Made by a program: the position numbers and the translations under genes | Shown: piece by piece, positions 20,729 through 30,189 of the stretch | Layout: each line of letters starts with the position of its first letter | Numbering within the stretch: the stretch's first letter is position 1 | Source: Xanthomonas indica | GTDB taxonomy: Bacteria; Pseudomonadota; Gammaproteobacteria; Xanthomonadales; Xanthomonadaceae | Direction of reading: 5' to 3' | NCBI RefSeq assembly: GCF_040529045.1 | Contig: NZ_CP131914.1 | Location: 1,472,501 to 1,536,500, forward strand | DNA length: 64,000 nt | The notes under the pieces: generated by a model | Database searches by the model: none | The model's input: the letters and a program-made list of their open reading frames with translations, nothing else | What the model was told of the DNA's origin: nothing

Positions 20729-21703
20729 ATGCCCGAATTCGATCTGATCGAGCGCCTGCGCGCACGCAGTCGGGCGCGTGACGACCTGCCGCTGGGCATC
20801 GGCGACGATGCGGCCTTGCTGCTGCCGCCGGCGGGGGAGTTGCTGGCGATCACCACCGATACGCTCAATGCCGGGGTGCATTTCCCGGCCGAGACCGCGG
20901 CCGCCGACATCGGCTGGAAAACCCTGGCGGTGAATCTGTCCGACCTGGCGGCGATGGGCGCGCAGCCGCGCTGGTGCACGCTGTCGTTGTCGCTGCCGCA
21001 GGTCGACATGGCCTGGGTCGATGCGTTCGCCGAGGGCTTCTTCGCGCTGGCCGACGCGCACGGCATCGGCCTGGCTGGCGGCGACACCACGCGTGGGCCG
21101 CTGGCCTTGTCGGTCACCGCCATCGGCAGCGTGCCGGCGACGGCGGCGCTGCGTCGCGATGCCGCACAACCGGGCGACGAGGTCTGGGTGACCGGCCAGC
21201 CGGGCGAGGCCGCCGCGGCGCTGGCGCTGTGGCAGGCAGGCCGCCTGGACGTGACCACGCCGGCCGCCGATCCCCTGCACGAACGCCTGCGCCAGCGCTT
21301 GCTGCGGCCGACGCCGCGGGTGCAGGCGGGCGTGCGCCTGCGCGGCCTGGCGCGGGCCTGCGTGGACGTGTCCGACGGTCTGCTCGCCGACCTGGAGCAC
21401 ATCTGCGCGCGCAGCGGCGTCGGCGCCGAACTGGCGCTGGCCGCGCTGCCGGCGGTCGCCGCGCCAGCGGACGCGGATGCGGCGCAGGTGCATGCCTGGC
21501 AACTGGGCGGCGGCGACGACTACGAACTGTGCTTCACCGCCGACCCGGCGCAGCACGCGGCGATCGTGCAGGCGCTGCAGGCGGTGGGGGTCACGGCGAC
21601 GCCGATCGGCCGCATCGTCGCCGGTCGCGGCATCGTGGTGCGCGATGCCGACGGCCGGCGGTGGCAACCGCCGCGCAGCGGGTACCAGCACTTTCTGAGC
21701 TGA
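20729..21703 (+). CDS. thiL: Thiamine-monophosphate kinase
   Basis: This 324-residue enzyme makes thiamine diphosphate, the active cofactor, from thiamine monophosphate and ATP. It shows the AIR-synthase-like fold with PLGIGDDAALL (about 22-32), TTDTLNAGVHF, KTLAVNLSDLAAMGAQP, GLAGGDTTRGP and CVDVSDGLLADLEHI, ending LGGGDDYELCFT. All metal-binding acidic motifs are present. The ATG is preceded directly by GCTCCA from the right end of the heptad element, so there is no Shine-Dalgarno sequence. Translation may rely on other signals or on coupling through the hairpin. Neighbouring nusB-thiL is a common gammaproteobacterial pair. Confidence 0.95.
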   Translation: MPEFDLIERLRARSRARDDLPLGIGDDAALLLPPAGELLAITTDTLNAGVHFPAETAAADIGWKTLAVNLSDLAAMGAQPRWCTLSLSLPQVDMAWVDAFAEGFFALADAHGIGLAGGDTTRGPLALSVTAIGSVPATAALRRDAAQPGDEVWVTGQPGEAAAALALWQAGRLDVTTPAADPLHERLRQRLLRPTPRVQAGVRLRGLARACVDVSDGLLADLEHICARSGVGAELALAALPAVAAPADADAAQVHAWQLGGGDDYELCFTADPAQHAAIVQALQAVGVTATPIGRIVAGRGIVVRDADGRRWQPPRSGYQHFLS

Positions 21704-21820
21704 GCCGCGTGGCCTGCGCGCGCGCCGGCCACGGGCCGCGGCGCCAGCACCGGTGTGCCGCGCGCCAAGGTCGACCGACACCCCCTTCCATACCGTGCCG
21801 CACTGCGGCGTGAACATCGC

Positions 21821-21838
21821 CCGTACCCGGTGGTACGG
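21821..21838. other. Small inverted repeat between thiL and the S15 hydrolase gene
   Basis: CCGTACC-CGGT-GGTACGG forms a 7-bp stem with a four-base loop in the 233-bp gap. There is no T-run, so it is an operator or weak hairpin rather than a clear terminator. Nothing else stands out in this gap. Confidence 0.4.
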
Positions 21839-21936
21839 TCCGCCTGCCCGGCCCCGTGTCGAGCGCTTGTCACCGTTCTGGCAATACCGTTCCGGCAGCC
21901 GGCCATTCCGGTCCGGCGCCGCTTGGGAGGCAGTCC

Positions 21937-23520
21937 ATGCGCATGTCCGTCTCACGTCGCATCGCCCTTGGCGCGATGCTGCTGGTGTTCTCCGCCGCCG
22001 CCGCCGCGGCCGGCTTCAGCAAGCAGTACCAGAGCATTTCCAGTTTCGATGGCACCAAGCTCGGCGCGCTGGTCCTGGTGCCGCAGGGGCAGGGACCGGG
22101 ACCGTTCCCGCTGGTGGTGATGCCGGCCAGCTGGTCGCTGCCGAACTTGGAGTACGTGGGCCGCGCCAGCGAACTGGCCAACGACGGCTATGTGGTGGTC
22201 AGCTACACCTCGCGCGGGTTCTGGGATTCGCAGGGGCTGATCGACATCGCCGGAGCGCCGACGGTGGAGGACGTCAGCGCGGTGATCGACTGGGCGCTGG
22301 CCAACACCCCGGCCGACGCCAAGGCGATCGGCGTCTCGGGCATCTCCTACGGCGCCGGCACCAGCCTGCTTGCCGCCGCGCGCGACCCGCGGATCAAGGC
22401 GGTGGCCGCGCTCAGCGGCTGGGCCGACCTGCAGGCCTCGCTCTACGCCAACAGCACGGTCAGCCAGCAGGGCGTCGCCCTGCTGGTCGGTGCCGGCACG
22501 CTCACCGGCCGGCCCGGTCCGGACCTGGCGCGGATCACCGCGCACGTGGCGGTCGGCGACTACGACGGCGCGGTGCAGGGCTTCCTGCCCAAGGCGGCCG
22601 AGCGCGGGGTGATCAACGAGGTGCAGGCGCTCAACCGCAACGGTCCGGCGGTACTGATGGCCAATGCCTTCAACGACGGCCTGTTCCCGCCGAATCAGTA
22701 CATCGACCTGTACAACCGGCTGAGCGTGCCCAAGCACCTGATGTTCAGTCAGGGCGATCACGCCACCGCCGAACTGCCGGGTGCGCTGGGCCTGCCGAAC
22801 CAGGTGTATACCGAGGCCACGCGCTGGTTCGACCGCTACCTCAAGGGCCGCGACAACGGCGTGGACCGCGAAGCGCCGGTGCAACTGTCCACCCTCGGTG
22901 GCGACTGGCTCAGCTATGCCGACTGGAACAGCGTGCAGGCCGGCGCCACCCGCTACGGCCTGACGGGTCCCAGCGGCCTGCTGCTGCCGACCGGGGCGCT
23001 GACCAGCGGCAACAGCAGTGGCTGGAGCTACCGCATCGCCACCGGCGTGCCGACGCTGGCCGATTCCGGTGTGGTGCTGGTCAGTGGCCTGCTGCAGGGC
23101 TTCGGCCAGCCGGTGACGACCTCGATCCCGCTGGTCAGCCGCGCCGGTGCCGCGGTGTGGAGCGGCCCCGTGCTGTCCAGCGGCAAGCGCCTGGCCGGTG
23201 CGCCGTCGCTGCGGCTGACGGTGACCCCGAGCCAGTCGAACGTGTCGCTGTTCGCCTATCTCTACAGCATGGACGGGTCGGGTTCGGCGCAATTGCTCAG
23301 CCACGTGCCGTACACCTTGCGCAATGCGACGCCGGGCACGCCGGTCACCCTCGACCTGGCGCTGCAGGCGACCGCGGTCGACATCCCGGCCGGGCGCCGG
23401 CTGGTGCTGGTGGTGGACACCACCGACCCGCGCTACACCTCGGCCAGCCGCTTCGGCGGCACCGTGAGCTTCAGCTCGCCGGCGGCGACGCCGTCGTTCC
23501 TGAGTGTGCCGTTGCACTGA
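21937..23520 (+). CDS. Secreted S15/CocE-type alpha/beta hydrolase
   Basis: This 527-residue exported hydrolase has a signal peptide (residues 1-25, ending SAAAAAAG). The alpha/beta-hydrolase domain has nucleophile Ser137 in GVSGISYGAG, a plausible acid in NAFNDGLFPP, and His in QGDHATAELPG. The C-terminal half is the jelly-roll domain typical of X-Pro dipeptidyl-peptidase/CocE proteins (AAVWSGPVLSSGKRLAG...DIPAGRRLVLVVDTTDPRYTSASRFGG). The ATG at 21937 has GGAGG six bases upstream; the frame opens 27 codons earlier without a signal-like sequence. It could be a peptidase or an esterase; the substrate is unknown. It stands alone, with the long repeat block downstream. Confidence 0.8.
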   Translation: MRMSVSRRIALGAMLLVFSAAAAAAGFSKQYQSISSFDGTKLGALVLVPQGQGPGPFPLVVMPASWSLPNLEYVGRASELANDGYVVVSYTSRGFWDSQGLIDIAGAPTVEDVSAVIDWALANTPADAKAIGVSGISYGAGTSLLAAARDPRIKAVAALSGWADLQASLYANSTVSQQGVALLVGAGTLTGRPGPDLARITAHVAVGDYDGAVQGFLPKAAERGVINEVQALNRNGPAVLMANAFNDGLFPPNQYIDLYNRLSVPKHLMFSQGDHATAELPGALGLPNQVYTEATRWFDRYLKGRDNGVDREAPVQLSTLGGDWLSYADWNSVQAGATRYGLTGPSGLLLPTGALTSGNSSGWSYRIATGVPTLADSGVVLVSGLLQGFGQPVTTSIPLVSRAGAAVWSGPVLSSGKRLAGAPSLRLTVTPSQSNVSLFAYLYSMDGSGSAQLLSHVPYTLRNATPGTPVTLDLALQATAVDIPAGRRLVLVVDTTDPRYTSASRFGGTVSFSSPAATPSFLSVPLH

Positions 23521-23530
23521 GGTAGTGCGG

Positions 23531-23925
23531 CGTTTCCCTTCTCCCGTCTGGAGAAGGGAAGGTGCCCCGCAGGGGCGGATGAGGGTACGGGCGAAGCCTG
23601 GGAGAGATAGGTCCGCGTGGCGCTTCGCGCGCCGTACCCTCACCCCAACCCCTCTCCCGATGGGAGAGGGGCTTTGAGCTTCTCCCTTCTCCCCTCGGGA
23701 AAAGGTGCCCCGCAGGGGAGGATGAGGGTACGGGCGCTGCCTCGCAGTGATAGGTTGCCGCGTGCGCTTCGCGCGCCGACCCTCACCCCAACCCCTCTCC
23801 CGGTGGGAGAGGGGCTTTGAGCTTCTCCCTTCTCCCCTCGGGAGAAGGTGCCCCGTAGGGGCGGATGAGGGTACGGGCGAAGCCTCGCATAGCCAGATCG
23901 GCGTGGCGCTTCGCGCGCCGGAACC
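23531..23925. repeat. Three tandem copies of a ~142-bp Xanthomonas-type intergenic repeat
   Basis: The anchor GATGAGGGTACGGG recurs at 23578, 23721 and 23863, giving units of 142-143 bp. Each unit pairs CTTCTCCC...GGGAGAAGG with TGCCCC-GCA-GGGG, continues through GCGCTTCGCGCGCC and (in the first two) CCCTCACCCCAACCCCTCTCCC, and then GGGAGAGGGGCTTTGAG. Units are strongly alike but not identical, and the third lacks its end. Repeats of this kind are widespread in Xanthomonas and Xylella intergenic regions. No open frame here looks genuine. Confidence 0.85.
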
Positions 23926-23947
23926 TTCACCCGATTCCGCACACGAA

Positions 23948-24013
23948 TTTACGCAGCTTTTATTCGAACCCGCGCGCGCTTTGCAACGAAGATATCCGGC
24001 GATTCCGCATACT
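23948..24013 (+). promoter_or_regulatory. Candidate KdpE box and promoter of the porin gene
   Basis: TTTACG-CAGCT-TTTATT (23948-23964) is a direct repeat with an 11-bp period, the arrangement known for KdpE binding in E. coli (TTTATA-N5-TTTACA). CATACT at 24008-24013 is the best -10-like hexamer at the expected distance. The distance from box to -10 is 60 bp, against 61 bp at the kdp operon. The leader to the porin start is long (about 390 bases), GC-rich and without a clear gene. Confidence 0.55.
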
Positions 24014-24406
24014 TTCCGCGCTGACGACGGGGATGTGTGCGTGGAATCGATGGCTGAAATGTTGAGCATGTCGCGGCCCGCAACCATCGTCTGCAGGCAC
24101 CACGTGACGCATCCGCTTGCGGCGCACTGGCCTGGCGTCCGCATCTGGATCGCCGCGATGCCGCCCGCGTCGCGGCGGCGTCACCACGGCCGCCGCGCGT
24201 CGCAGCATCCGCCTCCACACAGCCGCGCGCGTTCACTGCACGCGCGTTGACCCGCTGACGCCGCCGCCGCGGCGCCGCATTCCACCTCTCTCCCCGCGAT
24301 GCGCCACCAGGCGCGTCACCTGCGATGGCGCGTGCGCGTAACGCGGCGCGTTGTCGTTGCCCCCTCCACCCACAGAAGGACGGCTCGTTGCAGAGCCGAC
24401 GTCGCA

Positions 24407-25915
24407 ATGTCCCTGAAGCTCCATCCCCTGTTCCTGTCCTTGGCCCTGCTGTGCGCGGGCGATGCCGCCGCCGCGGGCCTGATTGTGCCGGTGTCCGAGG
24501 CGATGCCGGCGTCGGATGCCGCCACGGCGCCGCTGGCGCGCAGCGCCGATTGCGCCAATGGCTTCTTCTCGCGCCTGGCCTCCGCCTATCGCGAAGATGC
24601 GCAACCGGCCGATCCCGATGCGCCGACGCCGGCGCGGCGCGGCCTGGCGGCGCCGTTCTCCTCGCCGCCGTTCCCGTCGGCCGAATGGCAGCTCGGCGCG
24701 GTGGACTATCCGGTCGGCGTGCCCAACGAAAACGCGCAGTATCCGGTGGAGAAGGCGCTGGCCTGCACGCGCGTGGGGCAGTGGATGCAGCGCAACCGCA
24801 TCGAGCTGTACGGCTGGATCAATCCCTCGCTCAACGCCAGCACGTCCTCGCGCACGAATTATCCGCTGTCCTACTCCACACGGCCCAACCGCGGCGAGTT
24901 CAACCAGGCGCTGATCCGCCTGCAGCGCGTGCCGGACACGGTGCAGACCGATCATGTCGACTGGGGCTTCCATCTCGACGACCTGTACGGCTACGACTAC
25001 CACTACACCACGATGAAGGGCGTCACCAGCGACCAGCTGCTGCACCACCCGCAACCCAACAGTGCGCTCAACGGCAAGATCTACGGCAACGATCCGATGA
25101 TCGCGCACGTGGACCTGTACCTGCCGTCGGTGGCGCAGGGCATGCTGGTCACGGTCGGCCGCTATCTGTCGCTGCCGGACATCGAGGCGCAGTTCTCGCC
25201 GAACAACTACCTGCTGACCCATTCGATCCTGTACACGGTCGATGCCTATACCAACATGGGCGTGCTCACCACCACCAAGCTCGACGACCAGTGGACGCTG
25301 CAGCTCGGCGTGCATGGCGGCGACGATTCGGCGATCTGGGACGCGACCAGCCGCCTGAGCGCGCAGGCCTGCCTGCGCTGGGTCTCCAAGAGCAACGACG
25401 ACATGCTGTATCCGTGCGTGGAGTCCTACAACAACGCCGCGCAGACCTACAACAACCTGCAGGAGTTCGTGCTGACCTGGGGCCATCGCTTCTCGCCGGA
25501 GGTGCATATGCTCACCGAGGCCTACCACCTCTACGTGCGCGACCAGGCGCTGGCCACCGATCCGTCGCAGTCGCACGCGCCGACCGGGCGCCCGGGCTAT
25601 GCGTTGGGCGAGGCGCCGGACTTCCCGTTGGGGCGCAGCACTGCCGACGCCATCGTCAACTACGTCAACATCCAGCTCGGCGCATCGGACATGCTGGCGA
25701 TCCGCAACGAGTTCGTGAACGACCATGACGGCCAGCGCACCGGCTTCGCCACGCGCTACTCCAGCCACACCATCGGGCTGACCCACTGGGTGTCGCAGGA
25801 CCTGGAGATCCGACCCGAGCTGCGCTACGAGCACGCCTACGATTTTCCCGCCTACGACGGCGGACGCCGCAATCATCAGGCGACGGCGTTGATCGACGCG
25901 ATCCTGCACTACTGA
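24407..25915 (+). CDS. BBP2-family outer-membrane beta-barrel porin
   Basis: This 502-residue protein has a signal peptide (MSLKLHPLFLSLALLCAGDAAAA). The barrel region shows the putative beta-barrel porin-2 (OmpL-like) pattern: RIELYGWINPSLNASTS, then RLQRVPDTVQTDHVDWGF-type strands, YHYTTMKGVTSDQLL, VTVGRYLSLPDIEAQFSPNNY, and RPELRYEHAYDFPAYDGG at the end. It probably lets small ions or solutes across the outer membrane. The start at 24407 was taken from the signal peptide; the frame opens at 24299. It is immediately upstream of kdpFABC with a matching KdpE-like box, so a role in potassium entry at low external potassium is a reasonable inference. Similar porins next to kdp occur in other phyla, as far as I recall. 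Confidence 0.75.
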   Translation: MSLKLHPLFLSLALLCAGDAAAAGLIVPVSEAMPASDAATAPLARSADCANGFFSRLASAYREDAQPADPDAPTPARRGLAAPFSSPPFPSAEWQLGAVDYPVGVPNENAQYPVEKALACTRVGQWMQRNRIELYGWINPSLNASTSSRTNYPLSYSTRPNRGEFNQALIRLQRVPDTVQTDHVDWGFHLDDLYGYDYHYTTMKGVTSDQLLHHPQPNSALNGKIYGNDPMIAHVDLYLPSVAQGMLVTVGRYLSLPDIEAQFSPNNYLLTHSILYTVDAYTNMGVLTTTKLDDQWTLQLGVHGGDDSAIWDATSRLSAQACLRWVSKSNDDMLYPCVESYNNAAQTYNNLQEFVLTWGHRFSPEVHMLTEAYHLYVRDQALATDPSQSHAPTGRPGYALGEAPDFPLGRSTADAIVNYVNIQLGASDMLAIRNEFVNDHDGQRTGFATRYSSHTIGLTHWVSQDLEIRPELRYEHAYDFPAYDGGRRNHQATALIDAILHY

Positions 25916-26021
25916 GGACGGCGCACGCGGTGCCGGCCGCGTCGCGCGGCATCGCGCGCTGCCGGCGCCGACCATGGCGATGCGCCTGCGATATCGCGCG
26001 CGATCGCCAGCGCCGCGCGGT

Positions 26022-26088
26022 TTTACGCAGAATTTATGCGCGCCGCGCGGCTTCGCCACGGAGAGTTTATGGCGCCGGCTTCGATAAT
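26022..26088 (+). promoter_or_regulatory. Candidate KdpE box and kdp promoter
   Basis: TTTACG-CAGAA-TTTATG (26022-26038) is a direct repeat with 5-bp spacing in an AT-rich island of the 324-bp gap before kdpF. GATAAT at 26083-26088 is a good -10 box, without a -35 consensus, as expected for an activated promoter. Relative to the predicted start near 26095, the box spans about -73 to -57, close to the E. coli kdp site as I recall it. The leader to kdpF is about 145 bases. Confidence 0.65.
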
Positions 26089-26239
26089 GCCGGCCTGGGC
26101 CAGAAGGCCTGTCCGACCCGGCGTCCGTCGCCATGTTGCGCTTCCCTTCTGTCGCCGTGCGTGCGTCGCGTGCGGCGCTGTTCCACACGATTGCGGCCTG
26201 CCCTGCGGCGGGCCGTCCCTTTGTTTCGGAGTTGAGACC

Positions 26240-26332
26240 ATGAGCGGTTGGCTTTCGTTCGTTTGCGGCGTGGCGGTGATCGTCGCGGCCGGTTACCTGC
26301 TGTACGTGATCCTGCGCCCCGAAGACTTCTGA
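26240..26332 (+). CDS. kdpF: KdpF, small membrane subunit of K+ ATPase
   Basis: This 30-residue peptide is almost entirely one transmembrane helix (MSGWLSFVCGVAVIVAAGYLL...), ending ILRPEDF, which closely matches KdpF from other bacteria. It stabilises the KdpABC complex. The gene is usually missed because of its size. It lies 17 bases before kdpA and directly after the kdp leader. Confidence 0.92.
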   Translation: MSGWLSFVCGVAVIVAAGYLLYVILRPEDF

Positions 26333-26348
26333 GCCGAGTGCCACTTCC

Positions 26349-28070
26349 ATGATCGATACATTGCTTGTCTATGCGCTCGCGCTGCTGCTGGGGTGGCCGC
26401 TGGGCCTGTACCTGGCCAAGGTGATGCGCGGGGCGCCGATGCGCGGCGACGCGCTGTTCGGCTGGATCGAACGCCCGCTGTACCGCCTGCTCGGCACCGA
26501 TCCGGCGCGCGGCATGCACTGGCGCGCCTATGCCGGCGCGTTCCTGGCCAGCAACCTGGTGTTGGGCGTGCTGGTGTTCGCGCTGTTCGTGACCCAGGCC
26601 TGGCTGCCATTCAATCCGGATGCGGTGCCCAACATGCGTTGGGACGTGGCGCTGCACACCATGGTCTCGTTCCTGACCAACACCGACCAGCAGCATTACT
26701 CGGGCCAGGCGCAGCTGTCGTACCTGTCGCAGGCGGTGGGCGTGGTCGGCCTGCAGTTCATCACCCCGATGATGGGTCTGGCGCTGGTGGCGGCGACGCT
26801 GCGCGGCCTGTTCGGCGGGCGTGGCCATGATGCGGCGCGCACCGCTGCGGCCGCCACCGGCGGCGAGGCGGTGCAGGACGTGGATCTCGGCAACTACTGG
26901 GCCGACGTGATCCGGCCGACCCTGCGCTTCCTGCTGCCGCTGTGCCTGCTGTGGACGCTGCTGCTGACCCAGCAGGGCGTACCCTCGACGCTGGCCGCCG
27001 GTCCGGTCGCCACGCCGCTGGACGCCAGCGCCGGGCAGCAGACGCAGAAGATCCCGCTCGGCCCGGTCGCGGCGATGGTGGCGATCAAGCAGCTCGGCAC
27101 CAACGGCGGCGGCTGGTACGGCCCCAACAGCGCAATGGCGCTGGAGAATCCCACGCCGTTCTCCAACCTGCTGGAGGTGCTGGCCATCGTGCTGATCCCG
27201 GTGGCGGTGGCGTGCATGGTCGGCCCGTTCACCGGGCGCCGCAAGTTCACCGCGCTGGTGTTCGGCAGCATGCTGGTGATGTCGCTGGCGTCCACCGCGG
27301 TGTCGCTGTGGGCCGAAGGCCATGCGCCCGGCAGCGCCGCGCTGATGGAAGGCAAGGAAGTGCGCTTCGGCGTCGACGCGTCGGCGGCCTGGTCGTCGCT
27401 GACCACGCAGACCTCCAACGGCTCGGTCAACGCCATGCACGATTCGCTGGCGCCGCTGACCGGCGGCGTGGCCATGGTCAACATGCTGATCAACGCGATC
27501 TGGGGCGGCATCGGCTGCGGCCTGCAGCAGTTCCTGGTCTATCTGCTGCTGAGCGTGTTTTTGGCCGGCTTGATGACCGGGCGCACCCCGGAGTTGTTCG
27601 GGCGCAAGATCGAGGCGCCGGAAGTGCGTCTGCTGGCGCTGCTGATCCTGTTGCAGCCGCTGGTGCTGCTCGGCTTCACCGCGGTCACGCTGGCCCTGCC
27701 GGCGTCGATCTCGGCGACCTCCAATCCCGGCTTCCATGGCATCAGCCAGGTGTTCTACGAGTACACCTCGGCGTTCGCCAACAACGGCTCCGGCTTCGAA
27801 GGGCTGGGCGACGGCATTCCGTGGTGGAACCTGAGCTGCACCGCGGTGCTGCTGCTGGGCCGCTATCCGGCGCTGATCGTGCCGCTGATCGTGGCCGCGC
27901 AACTGGCGCGCAAGCGCGTGGCGCCGGAAACCGGCGGCAGCCTGCAGGTGGAAACCCCGACCTTCGCGCTGACCCTGATCGCGGTCATCGCGGTCCTGAC
28001 CGTTCTGCAATTCACGCCGGCCCTGGTGTTGGGACCGATCGCCGATCACCTGACCCTGGCCGCGCACTGA
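26349..28070 (+). CDS. kdpA: KdpA, potassium-translocating subunit
   Basis: This 573-residue inner-membrane protein forms the selectivity filter of the high-affinity K+ pump KdpFABC. About ten to twelve hydrophobic helices are visible. The four filter loops of the K+-channel-like pore are recognisable: [41 protein letters not shown] and [14 protein letters not shown]. The length fits the family at about 555-600 residues. The gene is followed after ten bases by kdpB, in the canonical order. The whole operon is probably induced by KdpDE at low potassium through the box upstream of kdpF. Confidence 0.97.
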   Translation: MIDTLLVYALALLLGWPLGLYLAKVMRGAPMRGDALFGWIERPLYRLLGTDPARGMHWRAYAGAFLASNLVLGVLVFALFVTQAWLPFNPDAVPNMRWDVALHTMVSFLTNTDQQHYSGQAQLSYLSQAVGVVGLQFITPMMGLALVAATLRGLFGGRGHDAARTAAAATGGEAVQDVDLGNYWADVIRPTLRFLLPLCLLWTLLLTQQGVPSTLAAGPVATPLDASAGQQTQKIPLGPVAAMVAIKQLGTNGGGWYGPNSAMALENPTPFSNLLEVLAIVLIPVAVACMVGPFTGRRKFTALVFGSMLVMSLASTAVSLWAEGHAPGSAALMEGKEVRFGVDASAAWSSLTTQTSNGSVNAMHDSLAPLTGGVAMVNMLINAIWGGIGCGLQQFLVYLLLSVFLAGLMTGRTPELFGRKIEAPEVRLLALLILLQPLVLLGFTAVTLALPASISATSNPGFHGISQVFYEYTSAFANNGSGFEGLGDGIPWWNLSCTAVLLLGRYPALIVPLIVAAQLARKRVAPETGGSLQVETPTFALTLIAVIAVLTVLQFTPALVLGPIADHLTLAAH

Positions 28071-28080
28071 GACGACGACG

Positions 28081-30150
28081 ATGAGTACCCCGCTTCCCTC
28101 TACTTCCGTGGCTTCTTCGCCGGCGCGCCGGCCTGGGCTGTTCGATGCCGCGGCGCTGCGCGCGGCCTTGCGCGACAGCGTGCTGAAGCTGTCGCCGCGG
28201 CACCTGCTCGGCAGCCCGGTGATGGCCGTGGTCTTTGCCGGCACGCTGCTGTCGGCGCTGATCACCGTGGCCGGCCAGGGCCCGGCCGGCTTCGGCTGGG
28301 CGGTGACCGCGATCCTGCTGGTCACCGTGCTGTTCGGCAACTTCGCCGAGGCGGTGGCCGAGGCGCGCGGCCGCGGCCAGGCCGCCTCGCTGCGGCGCGC
28401 GCGCAAGGACCTGGTGGCGCGCCGGGTCGCCAGCGCGCGGCTGGACGGCGAGACCAGCGTGCCGGCCGCCGAACTGCGCCCGGGCGACCTGGTGGTGGTC
28501 TCGGCCGGCGAGCTGATCCCGGCCGACGGCGAGATCGTGCACGGCCTGGCCACGATCAACGAGGCCGCGGTCACCGGCGAATCGGCGCCGGTGCTGCGCG
28601 AGGCCGGCACCGACCGCTCCGGCGTCATCGGCGGCACCAAGGTGCTGTCCGACGAGATCCTGGTGAAGGTCACCGCCGAGCCGGGCCACAGCTTCCTGGA
28701 CCGGATGATCGCGCTGGTGGAAGGCGCCAATCGGCAGAAGACGCCGAACGAGATCGCGCTGACCATGCTGCTGGCGGCGATGACCCTGACCTTCCTGATC
28801 GTGGTCGCCTCGCTGCCGGCGATCGCCGCCTTCGTCGGCGTGCACGTGGACCCGTTGCTGCTGATCGCGCTGCTGGTGTGCCTGATCCCGACCACCATCG
28901 GCGGGCTGCTGCCGGCGATCGGCATCGCCGGCATGAACCGCGCGCTGTCGGCCAACGTGCTGGCCAAGTCCGGCAAGGCGGTGGAAGTGGCCGGCGACGT
29001 CGACGTGCTGCTGCTGGACAAGACCGGCACCATCACCCACGGCGATCGCCAGGCCACCGTGTTCCATGCGCTCAGCGGCGTGGACGTGGCGCAGCTGCGC
29101 GAGGCGGCGATGCTGTCGTCGCTGGCCGACCCGACCCCGGAAGGCAAGTCGATCGTGCGCCTGGCCCGCGAACAGGGCCTGCCGCCGGCCGATCCGGCGG
29201 GCGCCGAGTTCGTCGCCTTCACCGCGCAGACGCGCATGTCCGGCGTCGACCTGCCGGCCGCCGGCATGCAGCCGCCGCGGTCGATCCGCAAGGGTGCCGC
29301 CGATGCATTGATCCGCCACGTCACCGCGCTGGGCGGACAGGTGCCGGCGGAACTGAAGAGCCGGGTCGAGCAGGTGGCGCGCAGCGGCGCCACGCCGCTG
29401 GTGGTGGCCGAGGGCCGGCACGTGCTGGGCGTGGTCGAGCTGTCGGACGTGGTCAAGCACGGCGTGCGCGAGAAGTTCGCGCGGCTGCGCGCGATGGGCG
29501 TCAAGACGGTGATGATCACCGGCGACAACCCGCTCACCGCTGCGGCCATCGCCGCCGAAGCCGGCGTCGACGACTACATCGCCGAGGCCACGCCCGAGGA
29601 CAAGCTGGCGCGCATCCGCCAGGAGCAGGCCGGCGGACGCCTGGTGGCGATGGTTGGCGACGGCACCAACGACGCGCCGGCGCTGGCCCAGGCCGACGTC
29701 GGCCTGGCAATGAACTCCGGCACCCAGGCGGCCAAGGAGGCCGGCAACATGGTCGACCTGGATTCGGATCCGGCCAAGTTGCTGGCGGTGGTGGAAGTGG
29801 GCAAGCAGCAGCTGATCACCCGCGGCGCGCTGACCACCTTCTCGCTGGCCAACGACGTGTCCAAGTACTTCGCGATCCTGCCGGCGCTGTTCGCCGCCTC
29901 GATCCCGCAGATGGCCGCGCTGAACGTGATGCGGCTGTCCAGCCCGACCAATGCGGTGCTGGCGGCGCTGATCTTCAACGCGCTGGTGATCCCGGCGCTG
30001 ATCCCGCTGGCGCTGCGCGGCGTGCGTTTCACCCCGTCCTCGGCGACCTCGCTGCTGCGCCGGAACATGCTGATCTACGGCGTAGGCGGCGTGCTGCTGC
30101 CGTTCGTCGGGATCAAGGCCATCGACCTGCTGTTGGTGGCGTTGGGCTGA
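28081..30150 (+). CDS. kdpB: KdpB, P-type ATPase subunit
   Basis: This 689-residue P-type ATPase powers K+ uptake. The actuator domain has TGES (residues 165-168). The phosphorylation site is Asp313 in [13 protein letters not shown], the nucleotide-binding domain has [10 protein letters not shown], and the hinge has [18 protein letters not shown]. About seven membrane segments are visible, including the conserved [18 protein letters not shown] with the helix-breaking proline. It has the usual KdpB length. Downstream, kdpC starts 39 bases after the stop. Confidence 0.97.
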   Translation: MSTPLPSTSVASSPARRPGLFDAAALRAALRDSVLKLSPRHLLGSPVMAVVFAGTLLSALITVAGQGPAGFGWAVTAILLVTVLFGNFAEAVAEARGRGQAASLRRARKDLVARRVASARLDGETSVPAAELRPGDLVVVSAGELIPADGEIVHGLATINEAAVTGESAPVLREAGTDRSGVIGGTKVLSDEILVKVTAEPGHSFLDRMIALVEGANRQKTPNEIALTMLLAAMTLTFLIVVASLPAIAAFVGVHVDPLLLIALLVCLIPTTIGGLLPAIGIAGMNRALSANVLAKSGKAVEVAGDVDVLLLDKTGTITHGDRQATVFHALSGVDVAQLREAAMLSSLADPTPEGKSIVRLAREQGLPPADPAGAEFVAFTAQTRMSGVDLPAAGMQPPRSIRKGAADALIRHVTALGGQVPAELKSRVEQVARSGATPLVVAEGRHVLGVVELSDVVKHGVREKFARLRAMGVKTVMITGDNPLTAAAIAAEAGVDDYIAEATPEDKLARIRQEQAGGRLVAMVGDGTNDAPALAQADVGLAMNSGTQAAKEAGNMVDLDSDPAKLLAVVEVGKQQLITRGALTTFSLANDVSKYFAILPALFAASIPQMAALNVMRLSSPTNAVLAALIFNALVIPALIPLALRGVRFTPSSATSLLRRNMLIYGVGGVLLPFVGIKAIDLLLVALG

Positions 30151-30189
30151 CCCCAGCGCCGATCTATACGCTCTTTCGGAATTGCCTCC

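Noticed and set aside
23865-24298. Small open frames after the 142-bp repeats
   Set aside because: They run through repeat sequence and a GC-rich leader, have no ribosome-binding site and no recognisable content.
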